Shown: positions 33,794-42,315 of the stretch, piece after piece | How positions within the stretch are numbered: the stretch's first letter is position 1 | How the letters are laid out: each line of letters begins with the position of its first letter | Source: Oscillospiraceae bacterium | GTDB lineage: Bacteria; Bacillota; Clostridia; UMGS1810 | Assembly: GCA_015069095.1 (NCBI GenBank) | Contig: SVJH01000016.1 | Span: 1 to 47,669 of the forward strand | Reading direction: 5' to 3' | DNA: 47,669 bases | The notes under the pieces: model-generated | Told to the model about the DNA's origin: nothing | The model's database searches: none | What the model saw: the letters and a program-made list of their open reading frames with translations, nothing else | Program-made: the position numbers and the translations under genes

Positions 33794-35920
33794 ATGTTAG
33801 TTGTTAAACGAGACGGAACTACGGTTGAATTTAATCCGCAGAAAATCATTAACGCTATCCAGAAAGCAAACGAAAATGTTGACGAATGTGAAAGAGTGTC
33901 GCAGGAAAAAATTGAAGAAATAGCAAGAAATATTGAAAGCAAAAGATGCAAAAGAATTCTTGTTGAAGATATTCAGGATATTGTCGAAAAAGAACTTATG
34001 GAAGAAGGTAAATATGACCTTGCAAAAGTTTATATTATTTACCGTTATTCCAGAGCTCTTGTAAGAAAGGCAAATACAACAGACGAATCTATTTTAGGTC
34101 TTATTAAAAACAGAAATAAAGATGTTATGGAAGAAAACTCAAACAAAAATGCAATCACAGCTGCTACTCAGCGTGATTTAATTGCAGGTGAGGTTTCTAA
34201 AGACTTAACAAAAAGAATTCTTCTTCCTGAAAAAATTTCAAAAGCACATGAAGACGGCGTTCTTCATTTCCACGATGCTGATTACTTCTTACAGCCAATT
34301 TTCAATTGCTGTCTTATCAACCTTAAAGATATGCTTGATAACGGCACTGTTATGAATGGTAAACTTATTGAAAGTCCAAGAAGTTTCCAGGTTGCTTGTA
34401 CAGTTATGACTCAGATTATTGCTGCAGTTGCATCAAGTCAGTACGGCGGACAGAGTGTTGATATCAGACATTTAGGAAAATATTTAAGAAAAAGTTTTAT
34501 TAAATTTACTTCAAGTTTGGAAGAACAGTTCAATGGCGAACTTACAGATGAACAAATTGAAAAAATTGCAAAAGCACGCCTTAAAGACGAACTTCGTTCT
34601 GGTGTTCAAACAATTCAATATCAGATAAATACTCTTATGACAACTAACGGTCAATCTCCGTTTGTAACAATTTTCTTAAATCTTCAGGAAGATGATGAAT
34701 ATCTTGAAGAAAATGCAATGATTATTGAAGAAATCTTACGTCAAAGATACGAAGGTATCAAAAACGAAAAAGGTGTTTACATTACACCTGCATTCCCTAA
34801 ACTTGTTTATGTTCTTGACGAACATAATGCACTTAAAGGCGGAAAATTTGATTACCTTACAAAACTTGCTGTTAAATGTAGTGCAAAAAGACTTTATCCT
34901 GACTACATTTCTGCTAAAAAAATGCGTGAAAATTATGAAGGAAACGTATTTAGCCCTATGGGTTGCAGAAGTTTCTTGTCTCCTTATAAAGATGAAAACG
35001 GCGAATATAAATTCGAAGGAAGATTTAATCAGGGTGTTGTAAGTATCAACCTTCCTCAGATCGGTATTATTTCAGGACAGGATGAAGAAAAATTCTGGAA
35101 ATTGTTTGACGAAAGATTGGAACTTTGCTTTGAAGCACTTATGTGCAGACACAACGCACTTAAAGGCATAAAAACAGATACAAGTCCTGTTCACTGGCAG
35201 TATGGTGCTATTGCAAGACTTGAAAAAGGCGAAACAATCGATAAATTCCTATTTGACGGTTATTCTTCAATTTCACTTGGTTACATCGGTCTTTACGAAG
35301 TAACAAAACTTGTTAAAGGTGTTAGCCATACAGATAAAGAAGGTATGGAATTTGCAAGAAAAGTTATGCAGCATATGAGAGATACAACAGACCGTTGGAG
35401 ACAGGAAACAAACATCGGTTTTGCTCTTTACGGTACACCTGCTGAATCTCTTTGCTACAGATTTGCAAGAATAGATAAAGAAAAATTTGGTTCAATTAAA
35501 GACGTTACAGATAAAGGTTATTACACAAACTCTTACCATGTTGACGTTAGGGAAGATATCGATGCATTTGAAAAATTCAACTTTGAAAGCCAGTTCCAGA
35601 AAATTTCTTCTGGTGGTGCTATTTCTTACGTTGAAATTCCAAATATGCGTCATAACTTAAAAGCACTTGAAGATGTTGTTAAATTCATCTATGAAAACAT
35701 TCAGTATGCAGAGTTCAATACAAAATCAGACTACTGCCACGTTTGTGGATTTGACGGCGAAATTATTATCAATGATGATAACGAATGGGAATGTCCTGCT
35801 TGTCATAACAAAGACCACAGCAAAATGAATGTTACAAGACGTACTTGCGGTTACCTTGGCGAAAATTTCTGGAATGTTGGTAAAACAAAAGAAATTAAAG
35901 CAAGAGTATTACATCTATAA
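33794..35920 (+). CDS. nrdD: Anaerobic ribonucleoside-triphosphate reductase (class III)
   Basis: A glycyl-radical enzyme that reduces NTPs to dNTPs without oxygen. An N-terminal ATP-cone (residues ~1-95, starting VVKRDGTTVEFNPQKI) senses ATP/dATP. The large barrel follows. The C-terminal zinc site has two CXXC pairs (CHVCG, CPACH), and the radical glycine is in RRTCGYLGENFWN, ~20 residues from the end. At 708 residues it is full length. SD is AGGAGGGA. nrdG, its activase, follows after 60 bases. Confidence 0.97.
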   Translation: MLVVKRDGTTVEFNPQKIINAIQKANENVDECERVSQEKIEEIARNIESKRCKRILVEDIQDIVEKELMEEGKYDLAKVYIIYRYSRALVRKANTTDESILGLIKNRNKDVMEENSNKNAITAATQRDLIAGEVSKDLTKRILLPEKISKAHEDGVLHFHDADYFLQPIFNCCLINLKDMLDNGTVMNGKLIESPRSFQVACTVMTQIIAAVASSQYGGQSVDIRHLGKYLRKSFIKFTSSLEEQFNGELTDEQIEKIAKARLKDELRSGVQTIQYQINTLMTTNGQSPFVTIFLNLQEDDEYLEENAMIIEEILRQRYEGIKNEKGVYITPAFPKLVYVLDEHNALKGGKFDYLTKLAVKCSAKRLYPDYISAKKMRENYEGNVFSPMGCRSFLSPYKDENGEYKFEGRFNQGVVSINLPQIGIISGQDEEKFWKLFDERLELCFEALMCRHNALKGIKTDTSPVHWQYGAIARLEKGETIDKFLFDGYSSISLGYIGLYEVTKLVKGVSHTDKEGMEFARKVMQHMRDTTDRWRQETNIGFALYGTPAESLCYRFARIDKEKFGSIKDVTDKGYYTNSYHVDVREDIDAFEKFNFESQFQKISSGGAISYVEIPNMRHNLKALEDVVKFIYENIQYAEFNTKSDYCHVCGFDGEIIINDDNEWECPACHNKDHSKMNVTRRTCGYLGENFWNVGKTKEIKARVLHL

Positions 35921-35927
35921 TTAAAAT

Positions 35928-35951
35928 ATGGCAGAACTTAGTTTCTGCCAT
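35928..35951 (+). other. Hairpin between nrdD and nrdG
   Basis: ATGGCAGAA (35928-35936) pairs with TTCTGCCAT (35943-35951) around a six-base loop. No T run follows, so it is more likely an mRNA stability or partial-stop element than a full terminator. Confidence 0.55.
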
Positions 35952-35980
35952 TATTTATATCTGAAAGAGAAGGAATAAAA

Positions 35981-36517
35981 ATGAATTACGCGACAATAAA
36001 AACACATGATGTTGCAAACGGACCCGGTGTTCGTGTTTCGCTTTTTGTAAGCGGTTGTACACATCATTGCAAAAATTGTTTTAATAAAGAAACATGGGAT
36101 TTTAATTTTGGTGAGTTATTCGACGAAAGTGCTATAAATACAATACTTGAAGCAATGAACCACTCTTTTATTGCAGGTTTTTCACTCCTTGGCGGAGAGC
36201 CGATGCATCCAAATAATCAAAGTACAGTGCTTGATATAGCAAAAAAAGTAAAAGAAAAATATCCCGAAAAAAATATATGGTGTTATTCAGGGTATCTTTA
36301 CGAAGATATTTTAGAAGGCAGAGTAGGGGACAAAGAAGTTGCAAACGCCCTTTTAAAATGTATTGATATTTTAGTTGACGGAAAGTTTGTAGAAGAACTT
36401 AAAAACCCCGGACTGCAATTTAGAGGTTCGTCAAACCAGAGAATAATCGATGTTCAAAAAAGTCTGAAAGAAGGAAAGATCTGTATTTGGGATGAACTTA
36501 CAGACAAATTAAATTAG
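35981..36517 (+). CDS. nrdG: Anaerobic ribonucleotide reductase activating protein
   Basis: A radical-SAM enzyme that installs the glycyl radical on NrdD. The cluster-binding CX3CX2C is in SGCTHHCKNCFN (~residues 26-34). HDVANGPGVRVSLFVSGC and SLLGGEPMHP are family motifs. The length of 178 residues is typical. dut begins 13 bases downstream. Confidence 0.96.
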   Translation: MNYATIKTHDVANGPGVRVSLFVSGCTHHCKNCFNKETWDFNFGELFDESAINTILEAMNHSFIAGFSLLGGEPMHPNNQSTVLDIAKKVKEKYPEKNIWCYSGYLYEDILEGRVGDKEVANALLKCIDILVDGKFVEELKNPGLQFRGSSNQRIIDVQKSLKEGKICIWDELTDKLN

Positions 36518-36530
36518 GAGAGAGTTTGAA

Positions 36531-36971
36531 ATGGTATATGATGTTAATATAAAAAAATTAGACGAAAAAGCAATAATTCCAACTTACGGAACACAGTACA
36601 GTGCAGGTGCTGATCTTTATGCTTGTATGGATGAAGATGTTACAATCAAAAGCGGAGAAACTGTATTTGTTCATACTGGAGTTGCAATGGAGATTCCTGT
36701 TGGCTATGCGGGTCTTATTTATGCAAGAAGCGGTCTTGCATGCAAAAAAGGACTTGCTCCTGCAAATAAAGTTGGTGTTGTTGATGCAGACTATCGTGGC
36801 GAAATAATGGTTGCGCTTCATAATCATTCTAATGTTGATGTGGTAGTTTCGCACGGCGAAAGAATTGCACAACTTGTTATTGCACCATTTGTTACTGCCA
36901 ATTTTATAGAATGTGAAGAACTTTCCGAAACTGTTCGCGGCGAAGGCGGTTTTGGTTCAACAGGCAAGTAG
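36531..36971 (+). CDS. dut: dUTP diphosphatase
   Basis: Hydrolyses dUTP to dUMP, keeping uracil out of DNA and feeding dTMP synthesis. The trimeric dUTPase motifs are present in order: 1 AGADLYA, 2 YARSGLA, 3 GVVDADYRGEI, 4 GERIAQLVI, 5 RGEGGFGSTG. The 146-residue length is normal. It follows nrdG, so dNTP production and dUTP removal share a transcript. Confidence 0.97.
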   Translation: MVYDVNIKKLDEKAIIPTYGTQYSAGADLYACMDEDVTIKSGETVFVHTGVAMEIPVGYAGLIYARSGLACKKGLAPANKVGVVDADYRGEIMVALHNHSNVDVVVSHGERIAQLVIAPFVTANFIECEELSETVRGEGGFGSTGK

Positions 36972-36981
36972 TATTAAATAT

Positions 36982-37162
36982 GGGCGTTGCCCAAACCACA
37001 AGCCTTTTAGAAAAGGCTTGGCGAAAACTCACAACAAAAACTACGTTTTTGTAATAATAAATATTGCAAAACGTAGTTTTGCATTTGTAAGTTTTTTGTT
37101 TTACTTTTTTCTAAAAAAGTAAAGACTTTTTTGATACTTTTTTCTAGAAAAAAGTATATAAC
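36982..37162. repeat. Dispersed intergenic repeat, copy B (five hairpins)
   Basis: The gap between dut and the GH3 gene is filled by hairpins: GGGCGTTGCCC (36982-36992); CAAGCCTTTTAGAAAAGGCTTG (36999-37020); an AAAACTACG...CGTAGTTTT inverted pair across ~37036-37080; then from 37064 the same layout as copy A, with hairpins ACTTTTTTCTAAAAAAGT (~37103-37120) and CTTTTTTCTAGAAAAAAG (~37137-37154). The second hairpin may terminate dut. No gene is seen. Confidence 0.75.
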
Positions 37163-37177
37163 AATAGAGGTGATTAT

Positions 37178-39085
37178 ATGAAAAATACCAATAAACGTGT
37201 TGAAGAGATACTTTCAAAAATGTCATTAAAAGATAAAATCGGGCAATTAAATCAAGACATAATAAAAGTATCTGAACTTGACAAAGCAAAAAAAGCAATC
37301 AAGGAAAAAAGAGTTGGTTCGCTTATTCTTTCATCAAGTGCGTTTGCAGGCAATGAATTTCAGGAAGGTGCAAAAGCGGACCTTATAAACGAAGTACAAA
37401 AATATGCTATGGATGAACTTGGTATTCCGATTTTATTTGGCAGGGACGTAATCCACGGTCATAAAACAGTTTATCCTATTCCGCTTGCTATGGCAGCATC
37501 GTTTAACAGTGACCTTATAAAAAAATCATACGAAGAAATAGCGCTTGAAGCATCGAACGAGGGCGTAAACTGGACATTTACTCCAATGCTTGACGTTTCA
37601 AGAGACCCAAGATGGGGGAGAATAATAGAAAGCCCCGGCGAAGACCCCTATGTTGGCGCAAAAATGGCAGAGGCTGTTGTTAAAGGTCTTCAGGGCGATG
37701 ATTTAACAAAACAGGAAAAAATAGTTGCATGTGCAAAACATTTTATCGGATATGGTCAGTCAGAAGGCGGAAGAGACTATCACAGAACTGAAATTTCTGA
37801 CTACACACTTCGTAATTATTATTTAAAAGCATTTAAAGCAGCGTCCGAAGCAGGCGTAAAAACTGTAATGAGTTCATTTAATGAAATTTCAGGACAACCT
37901 GTGTCATCAAGTAAATACTTAATGCAAGATGTTTTAAAAGACGAAATTGGCTTTGACGGCTTTATTGTAAGTGACTGGGGTGCAATAGTTCAACTTATAA
38001 ATCAGGGCGTTGCAGAAGATGAAAAGGAAGCAGCATATCTTTCAATAAATGCCGGTCTTGATATGGACATGGTAGACTACTGCTATGGCTATCTTGAAGA
38101 ACTTATTGAAGAAGGCAAAGTAGATATTGAAACAATAAACGAAAGCGTTCGAAGAATACTTACAGTAAAAGTTGAGGCAGGACTTTTTGACAATCCGTAC
38201 ATTACGCCTGTAAAAATCGATTATGAAAAACACGCAGAAACATCTTGTAAACTTGCATCAGAGTCAATGGTACTTCTAAAAAACGAGGGTATATTACCAC
38301 TAAGCAAAGATTCAAAAATTGCACTTATAGGGCCAATGACAACAGAAAAAAGAGCGCTTCTTGGTAGTTGGACACTTGATTTTGATCTTGAAAAAACAGT
38401 AACAATTTTTGACGGAATAAAAAACATCGCCCCAAATGCAACTATAGAAACCAGATCAAATTACGATGAAATGGGTGCAGCAATTAGAAAAAGCGATGTA
38501 GTTATTCTTGCACTCGGCGAAAGCGATCAGGTAACAGGCGAGGCAAGAAGTCTTGCAAGTATAGAAATAAGTGATATGCAAAAAGATATCATAAAAAGAG
38601 CAAAACTTTACGGAAAAAAAGTAATCGGTGTAATGTGCTTTGGAAGATGCGTTGCGCTTGAAAGTGTAGAACCGTATTTTGATGCTATTCTTTACGCATG
38701 GCATTTGGGAAGCCAAACAGGAAATGCAGCAGCAAAAATTATTTTCGGCGACGAAGTCCCTTCCGGAAAAACTGCAGTTACATTCCCTCGTGTTACAGGA
38801 CAAATTCCTCTTTATTATAATGTTTCATCAAGTGGCAGAAATGTTAACGGTTACTATGGAATAGAAAACCTTTCAAATTATGAAGATGTAAAAGGTTCGC
38901 CAATGTATCCTTTTGGGTATGGTCTTAGTTACACAACGTATAATTATTCAAATCTTAAAGTAGATAACACAAAAATAAACCTTTGTGATATTGAAAAAGG
39001 AAAATGCGTTAAAGTATCTGTAGATGTAAAAAATACCGGTAACTATGATGCAAAAGAAATAGTACAGTGTTATGTTATGATGTAA
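37178..39085 (+). CDS. Glycoside hydrolase family 3 beta-glycosidase (3' end frameshifted)
   Basis: A GH3 enzyme without a signal peptide, probably a cytoplasmic beta-glucosidase or xylosidase. The N-terminal barrel holds FGRDVIHGHKTVYPIPLA, the KHFIGYGQSEGGRDYH substrate loop and the nucleophile Asp in FIVSDWGA. The alpha/beta sandwich (IALIGPM..., GESDQVTGEARSL) and then the fibronectin-III-like domain (from ~residue 570) follow. The frame stops at TAA 39083-39085 in the middle of this last domain, and the missing part continues in another frame. SD is GAGGTGA. The catalytic domains are intact. Confidence 0.93.
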   Translation: MKNTNKRVEEILSKMSLKDKIGQLNQDIIKVSELDKAKKAIKEKRVGSLILSSSAFAGNEFQEGAKADLINEVQKYAMDELGIPILFGRDVIHGHKTVYPIPLAMAASFNSDLIKKSYEEIALEASNEGVNWTFTPMLDVSRDPRWGRIIESPGEDPYVGAKMAEAVVKGLQGDDLTKQEKIVACAKHFIGYGQSEGGRDYHRTEISDYTLRNYYLKAFKAASEAGVKTVMSSFNEISGQPVSSSKYLMQDVLKDEIGFDGFIVSDWGAIVQLINQGVAEDEKEAAYLSINAGLDMDMVDYCYGYLEELIEEGKVDIETINESVRRILTVKVEAGLFDNPYITPVKIDYEKHAETSCKLASESMVLLKNEGILPLSKDSKIALIGPMTTEKRALLGSWTLDFDLEKTVTIFDGIKNIAPNATIETRSNYDEMGAAIRKSDVVILALGESDQVTGEARSLASIEISDMQKDIIKRAKLYGKKVIGVMCFGRCVALESVEPYFDAILYAWHLGSQTGNAAAKIIFGDEVPSGKTAVTFPRVTGQIPLYYNVSSSGRNVNGYYGIENLSNYEDVKGSPMYPFGYGLSYTTYNYSNLKVDNTKINLCDIEKGKCVKVSVDVKNTGNYDAKEIVQCYVMM

Positions 39086-39300
39086 AAGCCACGATGACAC
39101 GTCCGATTAAAGAACTTAAAGGTTTTGAAAAAGTATTTATAAAACAAAATGAAACAAAAACAGTTTCGTTTAATCTTGGAAAAGAAGAACTTGGTTTTTA
39201 TAATGCTAAAGGAACCTTTGTTGTGGAAAAAGGTAAATTTAAAATCTATGTCGGTAAAGATTCGCTTTGTGAAGAATTTGTAGAAATAGAAGTAATATAA
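39067..39300 (+). pseudogene. Frameshifted C-terminal end of the GH3 FnIII-like domain
   Basis: From about 39079 the reading frame shifted by one base encodes DVKATMTRPIKELKGFEKVF, the canonical continuation of the GH3 C-terminal domain (...QLYVxDVxxxxxRPxKELKGFEK). One base missing (or two extra) near 39077-39082 restores a single protein of about 707 residues. This is not a separate gene: the GTG at 39067 has no ribosome binding site. Confidence 0.88.
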
Positions 39301-39330
39301 AAAAACGGTGCCGCACGGCACCGTTTTTTA
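39301..39330. terminator. Bidirectional terminator between GH3 and the BppU-like gene
   Basis: AAAAACGGTGCCG (39301-39313) pairs with CGGCACCGTTTTT (39316-39328). A and T runs on the two sides let it act in both directions between these convergent genes. Confidence 0.93.
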
Positions 39331-40614
39331 TGATTTAAGTTCATATCTTTCAAGTACTTTGTTAATATCTTCAAAATAAGTAATTTCAAAATTTGAATTT
39401 GAATAAATACTGCATTTGCCTTTGTATGGCGCAAAATTTAAAATTTCTTTTCCGTATGATGTATCTGAAATATCTGTAAATTCACCATTTTCAAATATTT
39501 CAACTTTGCTGTTGTCTGTGTAAATATAGGAAGTATCACTCATCTGTGGAATGTCAATTTCAAATTTGTTTTCAAGTTTGTTTTCCGGTAAGTTATCTTT
39601 TGTATATTCGCCTGCATAAACTCCAACATCCAAAAAACCGTCATAACTGTAATTTTGCATCTCGTCAGTGGAAAAATTATACCAGATTCTAATGTAACGT
39701 ACAGTGGCATTTTTTTCTAGTATAATAGTTTCTGTACGATGTGCTGTCGCAATTTGTTTGTTGTTGCTGTCGTACATAATAATGTAAGGATATATATTGT
39801 TGACAGAATTTGTAACAGTATATGGAATGTCTTTATATAATGTAAAAGGTTCGACATCGAAATAAACAGAAAAATTACCGCGTGATGCTGTTATAGATTC
39901 CGTTTTCAAATTGTCAACGTATACCTTATTGTCTTTTGCAAATAAAAAGTCTTTTGCAGTATTGTTAAATATGTTGTTAACAGACAAAAATTTTGCCATA
40001 TTTCCACCGTCAGAGCAGATAAGTTTTGAAGATGTATTGTTTCCATATATTTTAAGGTTCTTCTTTATCCCTTGAGAGCCTTCAAAATAAGCATAGTTAC
40101 CACTTAGTGTTTTTGATGGTTGATTGTCATATAAATTTTGCGCATTTTGTGTAAGTGATTCACATCTTTTTGAAAGGTCCTCACATTTTTTTGTAAGTTC
40201 CAAAGAAGTATTATTTAAATCTTCACATTTTTTTATAAGGTTTTCAAGTATTGGAAGTTTGTTGTCTGCTATAGCAGCATTTTTGCAGTTAATTTCTTCT
40301 AAAACTTCAAAGTAAAAAGTATTTGTGGTAATTCTCTCGTTTTCGCCTAAAAAACTAATTTCGCACATAACATTTCCAAATTGATTTAAAATATCATTTT
40401 CTACGATATACTTAACAGTTCCATCTTCAATCGTATAATTATTACTCACATAAATCTTCATATTTGGAAGTTTAAATTTTAAAATAGCAGAGTCAAATTC
40501 AAAATCGGTGTTGATTATAAACAGGGCGGAATTATAATCGTTTTGTTTGATTTTAATGTCTGTTTTTAGTACATCGTAATTCTCGGTTGACAAATTGATA
40601 ATGTATTCTTTCAT
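39328..40614 (-). CDS. BppU-like phage baseplate upper protein, isolated
   Basis: A 428-residue protein. Residues ~1-108 resemble the N-terminal domain of BppU-type baseplate proteins: beta-rich, with TVKYIVENDILNQFGNVMCEI and TTNTFYFEVLEEI. Residues ~118-165 form a coiled coil with a repeated KKCEDL-x(4-8) unit. The remaining ~260 residues look beta-rich and could be a receptor- or carbohydrate-binding head; no family is recognised. The SD AAAGGAGGTGA is excellent, and an extended -10 (TGATACAAT at ~40646-40638) may serve it. No other phage gene is nearby. Confidence 0.7.
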   Translation of the reverse strand: MKEYIINLSTENYDVLKTDIKIKQNDYNSALFIINTDFEFDSAILKFKLPNMKIYVSNNYTIEDGTVKYIVENDILNQFGNVMCEISFLGENERITTNTFYFEVLEEINCKNAAIADNKLPILENLIKKCEDLNNTSLELTKKCEDLSKRCESLTQNAQNLYDNQPSKTLSGNYAYFEGSQGIKKNLKIYGNNTSSKLICSDGGNMAKFLSVNNIFNNTAKDFLFAKDNKVYVDNLKTESITASRGNFSVYFDVEPFTLYKDIPYTVTNSVNNIYPYIIMYDSNNKQIATAHRTETIILEKNATVRYIRIWYNFSTDEMQNYSYDGFLDVGVYAGEYTKDNLPENKLENKFEIDIPQMSDTSYIYTDNSKVEIFENGEFTDISDTSYGKEILNFAPYKGKCSIYSNSNFEITYFEDINKVLERYELKS

Positions 40615-40698
40615 TCACTTCACCTCCTTTCAAATCTATTGTATCAGATAAAAATCGGAATTTTCGGCAACTTTAATTTGCATATTTATAAACAATAC

Positions 40699-40727
40699 TT
40701 GATTTTTTTTAAAAGTTGTGTTATATT
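40699..40727 (+). promoter_or_regulatory. Promoter of the amino-acid ABC transporter operon
   Basis: TTGATT (40699-40704), 17 bases, TATATT (40722-40727), 32 bases before the start of the binding-protein gene. Confidence 0.6.
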
Positions 40728-40759
40728 TATTCATATAAAAGAGAAAAGAGGTAATAATT

Positions 40760-41539
40760 ATGAAAAAATTATTAAGTTTAGTATTAGTACTTTGCCTATG
40801 TGCAGGTATATTTGTAGGATGCAGCGGTCCTAAAAAAGTTGAAAAAATTGATGATTTAAAAGGTGCAACAATTGGTGTTCAACTTGGAACAACAGGCGAT
40901 ATTTATGCATCAGATTATGAAAAAGACGGTTCTAAAATTGAAAGATACAACAAAGGTGCAGATGCTATTCAGGCATTAAAACAGGGTAAAATTGACTGTG
41001 TTATCATTGACAGCGAACCAGCAAAAGCATTTGTAGCAAAAAATGATGATCTTAAAATTTTGGAAGAACCTTTTGCGCTTGAAGAATACGCAATTGCAGT
41101 TTCTAAAGATAAAAAGGAACTTACAAATCAGATTAACGAAGCACTTAAAACATTAAAAGAAAACGGAACACTTGACAGTATTATTAAAAACTACATAGGT
41201 GATGATACAAAAGGAAAAACACCTTATGTTTCTCCAGAAGGTATTGTAAGAGACGGTAAACTTGTAATGGCAACAAATGCAGCATTTGAACCATATGAAT
41301 ACATTCAGAATAGTAAAATAGTTGGTATTGATGCTGATATGGCACAGGCTGTTGCAGATATTTTAGGAAAAGAACTTGTGATTGAAGATATGGAATTTGA
41401 TTCAATTATCGCAGCAGTTCAGTCTGGAAAAGCAGATATCGGTGTTGCAGGTATGACAGTTACAGAAGAAAGACTTAAAAACATCGATTTTACAGATTCA
41501 TATACAACAGCAACACAGGTTATAATTGTTAAAAAATAA
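40760..41539 (+). CDS. Amino-acid ABC transporter binding lipoprotein, circularly permuted
   Basis: A 259-residue lipoprotein (signal ~1-20, lipid Cys21 in FVGCSG) of the SBP_bac_3 family that captures polar amino acids outside the cell. The order of its parts is reversed. Residues ~29-147 contain the blocks that normally form the second half (DDLKGATIGVQLGTTGDIYA, YNKGADAIQALKQGKIDCVI, ALKTLKENGTLDSIIKNYI). Residues ~166-259 contain the blocks that normally come first (GKLVMATNAAFEPYEYI, FDSIIAAVQSGKADIGVAGM, TEERLKNIDFTDSYTTATQV). All elements of both lobes are present once. Permease and ATPase genes follow. Confidence 0.92.
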   Translation: MKKLLSLVLVLCLCAGIFVGCSGPKKVEKIDDLKGATIGVQLGTTGDIYASDYEKDGSKIERYNKGADAIQALKQGKIDCVIIDSEPAKAFVAKNDDLKILEEPFALEEYAIAVSKDKKELTNQINEALKTLKENGTLDSIIKNYIGDDTKGKTPYVSPEGIVRDGKLVMATNAAFEPYEYIQNSKIVGIDADMAQAVADILGKELVIEDMEFDSIIAAVQSGKADIGVAGMTVTEERLKNIDFTDSYTTATQVIIVKK

Positions 41540-41550
41540 TAATCTCAATT

Positions 41551-41590
41551 GAAAGCTGCTTTTAAAAAGAGCAGCTTTCTTTAAATTTTT
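41551..41590 (+). terminator. Partial terminator between binding protein and permease
   Basis: GAAAGCTGCT (41551-41560) pairs with AGCAGCTTTC (41570-41579), followed by TTTAAATTTTT. Leaky stops here are common and give more binding protein than permease. Confidence 0.75.
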
Positions 41591-41610
41591 AAGAAGGTAC
41601 GGTGTAATGA

Positions 41611-42315
41611 ATGCAAGCATGGTGGAATGAATTTTCGGCAGATTTTTATCAGAATTTTATTGCTGAAATGCGCTATATGGATTTACTAAATGGTCTTAAA
41701 ACAACACTCATTATAACAATTTTTTCTGTGTTACTTGGTTTTATTATTGGATTTTTAGTTTCAATAGTGCGTTCAACATATGATAAAACAGGCAGACTGA
41801 AAATTTTGAATTTTATATGTAACATATATTTGACAATAATAAGAGGGACACCGGTAGTATTGCAGTTGCTTATAACATATTTTGTAATATTTGCATCGGT
41901 GAGAATAGATAAAACATTTGCTGCAGTACTTGCATTTGGTATAAACTCAGGTGCATATGTTGCAGAAATATTCCGTTCAGGAATAATGTCTGTTGACAAT
42001 GGACAAATGGAGGCAGGCAGATCTTTAGGGCTTTCGTATAATACAACGATGTGGAGTATTATAATGCCACAAGCTTTAAAAAATGTTCTTCCTGCACTTG
42101 GTAACGAGGTCATAGTATTACTAAAAGAAACAGCCGTTGCAGGTTACATAGCAATAAGCGATTTAACAAAAGCTGCCGATGTTATAAGAAGCAGAACATA
42201 TGAACCATTTTTCCCGCTTATTGGTGTTGCGATTATTTATCTTATAATGGTTATGGGACTTACAAAATGTGTTTCAATTCTTGAAAGGAGGCTGAGAGAA
42301 AGTGATATGCGTTAA
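41611..42315 (+). CDS. Polar amino-acid ABC transporter permease
   Basis: A 234-residue membrane protein of the HisMQ/GlnP type. It has about five transmembrane helices starting at residue ~28 ([18 protein letters not shown]). The EAA loop that docks the ATPase is [20 protein letters not shown] (~residues 133-152). The early stretch [16 protein letters not shown] is the family signature. The ATG at 41611 follows AGAAGG at a rather long distance. It overlaps the ATPase gene by 14 bases. Only one permease is present, so it should form a homodimer. Confidence 0.94.
   Translation: MQAWWNEFSADFYQNFIAEMRYMDLLNGLKTTLIITIFSVLLGFIIGFLVSIVRSTYDKTGRLKILNFICNIYLTIIRGTPVVLQLLITYFVIFASVRIDKTFAAVLAFGINSGAYVAEIFRSGIMSVDNGQMEAGRSLGLSYNTTMWSIIMPQALKNVLPALGNEVIVLLKETAVAGYIAISDLTKAADVIRSRTYEPFFPLIGVAIIYLIMVMGLTKCVSILERRLRESDMR

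Noticed and set aside
39060-39110. Programmed frameshift or stop readthrough in the GH3 gene
   Set aside because: No slippery heptamer is visible, the stop is TAA (not the TGA needed for selenocysteine), and the continuation needs a frame change, not readthrough.
39328-40614. A prophage around the BppU-like gene
   Set aside because: No other phage structural, lysis, integrase or repressor genes lie within the flanking 10 kb, and the neighbours are metabolic.
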